Shown piece by piece: positions 1 to 4,361 of a stretch of 9,655 nucleotides of DNA. The DNA is from Massilia sp. UBA2709 (GTDB taxonomy: Bacteria > Pseudomonadota > Gammaproteobacteria > Burkholderiales > Burkholderiaceae_D): NCBI GenBank assembly GCA_002354135.1, contig DEKZ01000338.1:1-9655 (forward strand), given 5' to 3'. Numbering within the stretch: the first letter of the stretch is position 1; the number at the start of each line of letters is the position of its first letter. The translations under genes were made by a program, and so were the position numbers. Under the pieces are notes generated by a model. The model saw nothing but the letters and a program-made list of their open reading frames with translations, ran no database searches and had not been told where the DNA came from.

Positions 1-666
1 CTGGAGGTGCGCACGCTGCCGCTGACCGCGCTCGCTCCCGCCGCCGAGGCCGGCCTGGCGCACCCGCTGGTGGACGCCATTGCCCAGGACGAGGATGGCG
101 AACGCATCCTCGTCCTGGACGCCGCCGCCCTGCTGCGCCGCCATGCCGCGCCCGGTCTCGCCGCGGCCGGGACAACCGGCTCCGAAGCAGGCGCTTCCGG
201 AGCAGGAACACAGGAAGGAACACAAGGCCGTCGCGCCGGCGCCCATCTCGTGTTCGACACCGGCCGCCTCCAGGCGATACCGATGGACCTGGTGCAGGAA
301 GTCCTGCCGCTGCCGCATGCGCTGGCCGGGCTGGCGGAGGACGCGGCGGCGCCATCCGGACTGCAGCCCACCCTGCTCTGGCGCGAGCGCAGCATTCCCG
401 TGCTCGACCTGCGCGAGCACGGTCGCGACGAGACATCGGCGCGAGCCCCACAGCGCCTGGTCGTGGTTTGCCACGGTGGGCGGCATGCAGCCTTGCGGGT
501 ATGGGACGTGGTCGAGCTGCTGGCCGCGCACCAGGGCGAACTGCTCGCGTTTGCCGCACCCGGCAAGGGATGCATGCGCATGATCACGGTCGAGAACGAG
601 GGGGCGCGCCTCAGCTATCCGGTGTTCGATCCCGCCAGCCTGCCTCTCTTTATGCCGTCCGCATGA
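1..666 (+). CDS. Tandem CheW-domain chemotaxis protein, 3' part only
   Basis: The reading frame is open from the first base, so the gene starts upstream; 221 residues are visible. GTG at 7 could be read as a start, but it falls inside a domain and is not believed. The first ~45 residues look like the end of one CheW domain, with the typical closing strand ILVLDAAALL. A 30-residue Gly/Ala/Thr/Gln-rich linker follows, then a second CheW-like domain from about residue 80: a strand with QAIPMDLVQEVLPLP, then IPVLDLRE, then RLVVVCHGGRHAALRVWDVVELL. CheW domains are SH3-like adaptors that couple chemoreceptors to the CheA kinase in the cytoplasm; multi-CheW proteins are known scaffold variants. No conserved CheA or receptor segment is present in this part. 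The next gene starts 72 bases on with its own promoter, so they are probably not co-transcribed. The CheW fold is fairly sure; the exact pathway (swimming, twitching or another Che-like system) cannot be told. Confidence 0.75.
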   Translation: MEVRTLPLTALAPAAEAGLAHPLVDAIAQDEDGERILVLDAAALLRRHAAPGLAAAGTTGSEAGASGAGTQEGTQGRRAGAHLVFDTGRLQAIPMDLVQEVLPLPHALAGLAEDAAAPSGLQPTLLWRERSIPVLDLREHGRDETSARAPQRLVVVCHGGRHAALRVWDVVELLAAHQGELLAFAAPGKGCMRMITVENEGARLSYPVFDPASLPLFMPSA

Positions 667-681
667 GGAACCCGGGGTGTA

Positions 682-710
682 TTGCCTGAGGGAATGACTG
701 CGGCTACACT
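682..710 (+). promoter_or_regulatory. Sigma-70-type promoter for the cold-shock/DUF1294 gene
   Basis: TTGCCT at 682-687 and TACACT at 705-710 are separated by exactly 17 bases. A start of transcription near 717 would leave a leader of about 22 bases before the ATG at 739. This also argues against TTG at 682 as the gene start. It is a pattern match only. Confidence 0.55.
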
Positions 711-738
711 CGCGCGTGTTCACGGACAGGAAAGCAGG

Positions 739-1371
739 ATGCGACAAGCGAAAACGCCCCGTTACCAGGGAAAGATCAGCAGCTGGAAAGATGAGCAGGG
801 CTTCGGCTTCATCGCGCAGAACGGCGGCGGGCCCAGCGTGTTCTTTCACATCAAGGCCTTCACCGAGCGCGGCGTCCGCCCGGCGCCGGGCGACATCGTC
901 ACCTACGAATTGAGCGCCAACGACAAGGGACAGCCGCGTGCCGAACGGGTCGCCTTCGTGCGCGACCGGCATGCCCGTCTGGAGACGCCTTCCGGCGACC
1001 GATCCGGCCCGCCCCTGATCGCCTTCGGCTTTTTCGCCGCCCTCGCCGTCGCGGTGTTTCTCGGCAGGCTTCCTGAATTGGCGCTCGGCCTGTATGCCGG
1101 CGCCAGCCTCGTCACCTTTGTCGTCTACGGTGTCGACAAGTCGGCCGCCCGCAACGGACGCTGGCGGACGAAGGAAAGCACCCTGCACATGCTCGCCCTG
1201 TTCGGCGGCTGGCCCGGCGCCCTGTTGGCGCAGCGGGTGTTCCGGCACAAGTCGAAGAAGCGGGAATTCCAGGTGGGGTTCTGGGCCACTGTTTTCGTCA
1301 ACTGCGCCGTACTCGGGTGGACCGTACTGCCGGCCGAGGTGCGCAGATCTGCCCTGGCGATAATTGGTTAG
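739..1371 (+). CDS. Cold-shock domain fused to DUF1294 membrane domain
   Basis: The protein has 210 residues. ATG at 739 is chosen because AGGAAAG at 728-734 is well placed and the cold-shock domain begins at once; the frame stays open upstream to TTG at 682, which overlaps the promoter. Residues 8-75 form a cold-shock/OB domain with a single-strand nucleic-acid motif GFGFI at 21-25 and VFFH at 34-37. After a charged linker, residues 92-200 match DUF1294: hydrophobic segments at about 92-108 and 113-131, then the signature DKSAARNGRWRTKESTLH, GGWPGALLAQR and FRHKSKK, and a last hydrophobic segment at about 180-197. This fusion is a known architecture in proteobacteria, but its role is unknown. 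It presumably puts an RNA/DNA-binding head on the cytoplasmic face of the membrane (inference). It is probably monocistronic. Family assignment is firm, function is not. Confidence 0.88.
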   Translation: MRQAKTPRYQGKISSWKDEQGFGFIAQNGGGPSVFFHIKAFTERGVRPAPGDIVTYELSANDKGQPRAERVAFVRDRHARLETPSGDRSGPPLIAFGFFAALAVAVFLGRLPELALGLYAGASLVTFVVYGVDKSAARNGRWRTKESTLHMLALFGGWPGALLAQRVFRHKSKKREFQVGFWATVFVNCAVLGWTVLPAEVRRSALAIIG

Positions 1372-1393
1372 ATTTCGAGCATTGCCAAAGGGA

Positions 1394-1399
1394 TATACT
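1394..1399 (+). promoter_or_regulatory. Likely -10 element (TATACT) of the DUF2059 gene
   Basis: TATACT matches the sigma-70 -10 consensus at five of six positions and lies 35 bases before the ATG at 1434. No good -35 is visible at 16-18 bases spacing; TAGATT at 1369-1374 would need a 19-base spacer. The element may therefore depend on an activator, or be weak. Confidence 0.4.
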
Positions 1400-1433
1400 C
1401 CGGCTGATTCCACGCTCACCTGAGGGAAAAACC

Positions 1434-1973
1434 ATGAAGTTCCTTGTCCAGGCCGTACTAGGCCTGTCGCTGCTTGCCGCAACTCCCGCCTTTGCCGCCA
1501 GCCCGGCGCCCACGATGCAGGCCGGCGCGATCAGCCCCGCTCACGTGAAAGCCGTCCAGGACCTGCTCGGCGCGATGCAGTTCGAATTTGCCATGCGCGG
1601 CGTGGCGGCGCGCACCCGCTTCCCGAGCGAAGCGCAGCGCCAGGCCATGTTCGCCAAGCTCGACAAGATGCCGCCCACCGAAATCCATCGGCGCCTGGCA
1701 CCAATGGTGGCGCGTTTCGTCTCGGCCGACACCGCGATCGAGATGACCCGCTTCTACGGCACCCCTTACGGTAAGCAAGTCATCCACAGCAGGTACAACA
1801 GCAGCGCGCAAATCATGATGCCGGGCGCACGGCCGGCAGTTGCGCCGGAAGAGAAGAAGGAACGCAAGCGCGCAGCCTACGTCCAGGCGAGCAAGGAACT
1901 GGCGGATGCAGAACCGATGCTCCAGCGTGAAGCGTTCAAGCTGCTGCAAGCCATTAACAACGAAAAGCGCTGA
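1434..1973 (+). CDS. Exported DUF2059-family protein
   Basis: The protein has 179 residues. ATG at 1434 follows a good ribosome binding site (TGAGGGA at 1421-1427). Residues 1-21 are a classic Sec signal: MK, a Leu/Ala-rich core, and a TPAFA|A cleavage site, so the mature protein should be periplasmic. The middle matches DUF2059: an N-terminal helical part, then FVSADTAIEMTRFYGTPYGK at about 95-114, where the family keeps an aromatic-Tyr-x-Thr-Pro-x-Gly-Lys block. The tail from 137 is rich in Lys, Glu and Arg and probably helical. DUF2059 proteins are small secreted proteins without an established activity. The gene stands alone, with a -10 element just upstream and only a weak hairpin after it (GCTGGAC-C-GTCCAGC, 1987-2001, no T tract). 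The signal peptide is near certain and the family assignment good. Confidence 0.85.
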   Translation: MKFLVQAVLGLSLLAATPAFAASPAPTMQAGAISPAHVKAVQDLLGAMQFEFAMRGVAARTRFPSEAQRQAMFAKLDKMPPTEIHRRLAPMVARFVSADTAIEMTRFYGTPYGKQVIHSRYNSSAQIMMPGARPAVAPEEKKERKRAAYVQASKELADAEPMLQREAFKLLQAINNEKR

Positions 1974-2112
1974 CCGCCCATCGACAGCTGGACCGTCCAG
2001 CCGGCACGCCTCCCATGCCTGCGGCGATGCGGCAATGAGATAGCGGTCGGTCGTGCTTCCGTTGGAACGTGGGCGCGGCTTCAGCATGCTCATTGAACCT
2101 CACGCACTGCGC

Positions 2113-2118
2113 TATCAT
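2113..2118 (+). promoter_or_regulatory. -10 element (TATCAT) placing transcription start at the yjaB-like ATG
   Basis: TATCAT ends six bases before the ATG at 2125, the distance expected between a -10 box and the transcription start. No Shine-Dalgarno sequence precedes this ATG. A TTGAAC at 2093-2098 is only 14 bases upstream of the -10, shorter than ideal for a -35. The layout suggests a leaderless message. Confidence 0.4.
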
Positions 2119-2124
2119 CACCGC

Positions 2125-2565
2125 ATGATCACTATTCGACATTCCCGCCCCAATGAGGGCGAACGTGCTATGCACATCTGGCGGCGCGCGGTGGATGCCA
2201 CCCATGACTTTCTGTCACGGGAAGATCGCCAGGCCATCGACGCCATGGTGTGCGACTTTCTGCCGCAGGTGCCACTCTGGTTCGCCGTGGATGCCCATGA
2301 TGAACCGTTGGCATTCATGTTCATCGAGGGCGGACACATGGAGGCCTTGTTCGTCGACCCGTCCCATCGCGGGAGCGGCGTGGGCGCCGCACTCGTTCGT
2401 CATGGGCTTTCCCTGCATCCGACAATGACCACCGACGTCAACGAGCAAAACGCTCAGGCAGTGGGCTTTTACGAAAAGATGGGCTTCAGGCGTACAGGTC
2501 GTTCCGCGCTCGACGGCGAAGGACGGCCCTATCCGCTCATTCACCTGGAATACACCGGCGCCTGA
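2125..2565 (+). CDS. yjaB: GNAT N-acetyltransferase, YjaB type
   Basis: The protein has 146 residues, close to the 147 I recall for E. coli YjaB, and resembles it end to end: the opening MITIRHSRPNEGE, RAVDATHDFLS at 21-31, FLPQVPLWFAV at 45-55, HMEALFVDP at 71-79, TTDVNEQNAQAVGFYEKMGF at 102-121 and the end YPLIHLEYTGA. The acetyl-CoA pyrophosphate loop is HRGSGVGAAL (81-90), and Y116 in the GFYEKMGF motif is the usual GNAT acid position. GNAT enzymes move an acetyl group from acetyl-CoA to an amine; the substrate of YjaB is not settled. ATG at 2125 is chosen from the homologue's start. An in-frame ATG at 2086 would add 13 residues with no family resemblance and also lacks a good ribosome binding site. 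The gene converges on the catalase gene. Confidence 0.9.
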   Translation: MITIRHSRPNEGERAMHIWRRAVDATHDFLSREDRQAIDAMVCDFLPQVPLWFAVDAHDEPLAFMFIEGGHMEALFVDPSHRGSGVGAALVRHGLSLHPTMTTDVNEQNAQAVGFYEKMGFRRTGRSALDGEGRPYPLIHLEYTGA

Positions 2566-2594
2566 AAACCCGTTGGATGCACGGCGGACGGGCG

Positions 2595-2619
2595 AAAAAA
2601 CCGGACACGATCGTCCGGT
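2595..2619 (-). terminator. Rho-independent terminator of the catalase gene
   Basis: Read on the - strand: ACCGGAC, a six-base loop GATCGT, then GTCCGGT running straight into a T tract. The stem is seven GC-rich pairs and the T run is six long. It lies about 70 bases after the catalase stop and facing the end of the yjaB-like gene. The T run is on the - strand side, so it should stop catalase transcription. Confidence 0.8.
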
Positions 2620-2659
2620 CCGGCGCCGCCGGTCAAACCTGGCAGACGGCGCATCGCCA

Positions 2660-2678
2660 TGGCGGCCAAGGGCCGCCA
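2660..2678 (-). repeat. Stem-loop just after the catalase stop
   Basis: TGGCGGCC (2660-2667), loop AAG, GGCCGCCA (2671-2678): a perfect 8-bp GC stem with a three-base loop, ten bases beyond the catalase stop codon. There is no T tract, so it is more likely a 3'-end stabiliser or pause hairpin than a terminator. The real terminator follows downstream. Confidence 0.6.
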
Positions 2679-2687
2679 CGTTCTCGC

Positions 2688-4196
2688 TTACTCCTTCAAC
2701 GCCGCCGCCATCGCCGCGACCTTGCCTGCATCCGCGCCGACCGCCTTGACCAGGCGCTTGCCGTAGTCCGCATCGGCCTTCCAGAAATGCGACAGCATGG
2801 TGTTCAGGCTGTCCGCGTTCTTGACCATCTTCAGGTCACCCGACAGGTTGGCGATCAGGTCGTCGCGGTCCTGGGCGCCCAGCGAGCGGTAGAACTCGCC
2901 GGCCTGGCGGAAGTTCAGCGTTTTCGCGATGCGCTGCTGCTGGGTCGTGCCGGTCAGCGGCAACTGGCTGCTGCGGGCGTTGGCGTCCTCCTTCAACGGC
3001 GCCAGGCGGCTCGGCTCGTAGTTGACGTTACCCTTGCGGTTGCCGGTGCTGGCGGCGCCGTCGATGTGGTTGTTGTTCACGGCGACCAGCGGCTTGTTGA
3101 TCGGCAGCGACTGGAAATTTGCGCCCAGGCGGTGGTGCTGGGTGTCGATGTAGGAGAACAGGCGGCCCTGCAGCATGCGGTCTTCCGAGGCCTCGATGCC
3201 CGGCACCAGGTTGCCCGGGGCCATGGCGACCTGCTCGGTCGCTTCGAAGAAGTTTTCCGGCACCTTGTTCAGCACCATGGTGCCGACCTTGCGCTCCGGC
3301 ACGCCCGGCCAGATCTTGGTGGCGTCCAGCGGATCGAAGTCGAACTTGTCGAGTTCTTCCGGCTTGAGCACCTGCACCGTCAGGTCCCATTCCGGGAACT
3401 TGCCCGCATTGATGGCGCCGTACAAGTCGACCGTGGCGTGGCTGGTGCTCTTGCCCTGCACGACCGGAATCTCCTGCGGACGCAGGTTGCGTTCGCCCTG
3501 CTTCGACTTCCAGGCGAACTTGGCGTAAACGTACTCGCCGCGCGCGTTCACCAGCTTGAGCGCATGCACGCTGCTGCCGTTCATTTCGCGGTAGGTCGCC
3601 GGCGTGCCGTAGTTCGAATACACACGGGTCAGCATCGCGGTCGCTTCCGGCACGTGCGAGAAGAAGTCGAACACGCGTTCCGGCTCCTGCACGTTCGAGA
3701 TCGGCGAGGGTTTGAGCGCGTGGATCATGTCCGGGAACTTGATCGCGTCGCGGATGAAGAAGATCGGCAGGTTGTTGCCGACCAGGTCCCAGTTGCCTTC
3801 CTGCGTATAGAACTTGGTGGCGAAACCGCGCGGGTCGCGCGTGGTCTCGGCGCCCGAGCGGCCCGGGATCACGGTCGAGAAGCGCACGAACACCGGGGTC
3901 CTGGTGTTTTTCGCGAACAGCCTGGCCTTGCTGATGTCCGACAGGTCCTCGGTCGCGGTGAAGACGCCGTGCGCGCCGGTGCCGGTCGCGTGCACCACGC
4001 GCTCGGGGATGCGTTCGCGGTCGAAACGCTGCAGCTTCTGCACCAGGTGCACGTCCTGCAGCAGAGTCGGGCCGCCGGGGCCGGCGGTCTGGCTGTTCTG
4101 GTTGTCGCCGACCGGGGCGCCGTTGTCCTTGGTGAGCGCAGGCGCCTGGGATTGGGCCGGGGTTTGGGCATAAGCGCCCTGGGCCAGGGCGATCAC
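2688..4196 (-). CDS. katB: Monofunctional haem catalase, KatB-like, probably periplasmic; 5' end frame problem
   Basis: The enzyme disproportionates H2O2 to water and O2. Counting from GTG 4196 (502 residues), the catalytic His is H69 (ERVVHATGTGAHG), the distal Asn is N141 (DLVGNNLPIFFIRD) and the proximal haem ligand is Y349 (RLFSYIDTQ). The central run DKFDFDPLDATKIWP and the C-terminal FRQAGEFYRSL region closely resemble the periplasmic catalase KatB of Pseudomonas (from memory). GTG 4196 is a poor start: no ribosome binding site, and it falls inside the hydrophobic core of an export signal. The same frame continues upstream as RVALCALTLASG before VIALAQGAYA|QT. The only ATG with a ribosome binding site (4258-4260; AGG at 4269-4271) is one base out of frame. 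So either the sequence has a one-base error near the start, or the allele is altered. The gene lies downstream of ligD on the same strand and ends in its own terminator. Confidence 0.93.
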   Translation of the reverse strand: MIALAQGAYAQTPAQSQAPALTKDNGAPVGDNQNSQTAGPGGPTLLQDVHLVQKLQRFDRERIPERVVHATGTGAHGVFTATEDLSDISKARLFAKNTRTPVFVRFSTVIPGRSGAETTRDPRGFATKFYTQEGNWDLVGNNLPIFFIRDAIKFPDMIHALKPSPISNVQEPERVFDFFSHVPEATAMLTRVYSNYGTPATYREMNGSSVHALKLVNARGEYVYAKFAWKSKQGERNLRPQEIPVVQGKSTSHATVDLYGAINAGKFPEWDLTVQVLKPEELDKFDFDPLDATKIWPGVPERKVGTMVLNKVPENFFEATEQVAMAPGNLVPGIEASEDRMLQGRLFSYIDTQHHRLGANFQSLPINKPLVAVNNNHIDGAASTGNRKGNVNYEPSRLAPLKEDANARSSQLPLTGTTQQQRIAKTLNFRQAGEFYRSLGAQDRDDLIANLSGDLKMVKNADSLNTMLSHFWKADADYGKRLVKAVGADAGKVAAMAAALKE

Positions 4197-4260
4197 GCCC
4201 GAAGCCAGCGTCAGCGCGCACAGCGCGACGCGCCCCGCGGATGGGGGAATGGAAGGTCAT
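4197..4260 (-). other. Frame-disrupted 5' end and signal peptide of the catalase
   Basis: From ATG 4260 the codons read MTFHSPIRG and then continue in a frame that does not encode catalase. In the catalase frame the same DNA reads RVALCALTLASG, the core of a Sec signal joining directly to VIALAQGAYA|QT. Removing one base from the G run at 4233-4236 or the C run at 4243-4247 gives one continuous open frame with a textbook signal: an Arg-containing start, a hydrophobic core and an AYA cleavage site. In the catalase frame a TGA overlaps the ATG (4259-4257), and no ATG, GTG or TTG lies between that stop and GTG 4196. Confidence 0.75.
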
Positions 4261-4263
4261 CAG

Positions 4264-4356
4264 TTTTACCTATCATTGTTGCGTAATGGATAGTTATCCT
4301 ATCCGCAAGCTTTGCATTGAGGAATTTAATTATTCCTATTCAACCGATAGGTAAAA
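4264..4356 (-). promoter_or_regulatory. Catalase upstream control region with nested inverted repeats
   Basis: Read on the - strand, TTTTACCTATC (4356-4346) and its exact reverse complement GATAGGTAAAA (4274-4264) enclose three smaller inverted repeats: AGGAAT-N6-ATTCCT (4337-4320), GCAA-AGC-TTGC (4315-4305) and GGATAG-N5-CTATCC (4304-4288). The downstream outer arm contains the AGG ribosome binding site of the ATG at 4260. Within it, CTAT-N7-ATAG (4336-4350) has the spacing of the two inner quarters of an OxyR site. The block is AT-rich against a GC-rich background, as expected for a promoter. One possible promoter is TTTTAC with a 16-base spacer to AATAAT (4334-4329), a weak match. No terminator for ligD is visible here. 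Confidence 0.55.
4336..4350. promoter_or_regulatory. Possible OxyR/LysR-type half site CTAT-N7-ATAG
   Basis: CTAT and ATAG are spaced by seven bases and form a TAT-N7-ATA palindrome, the T-N11-A shape of LysR-family boxes. OxyR sites are ATAG-N7-CTAT-N7-ATAG-N7-CTAT; the outer two quarters are not present at the right positions. Catalase genes are classic OxyR targets, which raises the prior. No oxyR gene is in the window. Confidence 0.35.
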
Positions 4357-4361
4357 GCCGA

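Noticed and set aside
1987..2001. Inverted repeat GCTGGAC-C-GTCCAGC as a terminator after the DUF2059 gene
   Set aside because: A one-base centre leaves only about five real pairs, and no T tract follows.
3028..4260. A 410-residue - strand frame starting at the well-placed ATG 4260
   Set aside because: Only its first nine codons look real (the start of the catalase signal). The rest is Arg/Gly/Ala/Pro-rich out-of-frame catalase DNA. It was kept only as evidence of the frameshift.
2577..4286. A 569-residue open frame on the + strand, opposite the catalase
   Set aside because: Same mirror effect. Its product has no domain or signal, and the start would sit in the catalase terminator region.
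4288..4304. GGATAG-N5-CTATCC as a full OxyR site
   Set aside because: The ATAG-to-CTAT spacing is N5 rather than N7. It was kept only as one hairpin of the catalase leader.
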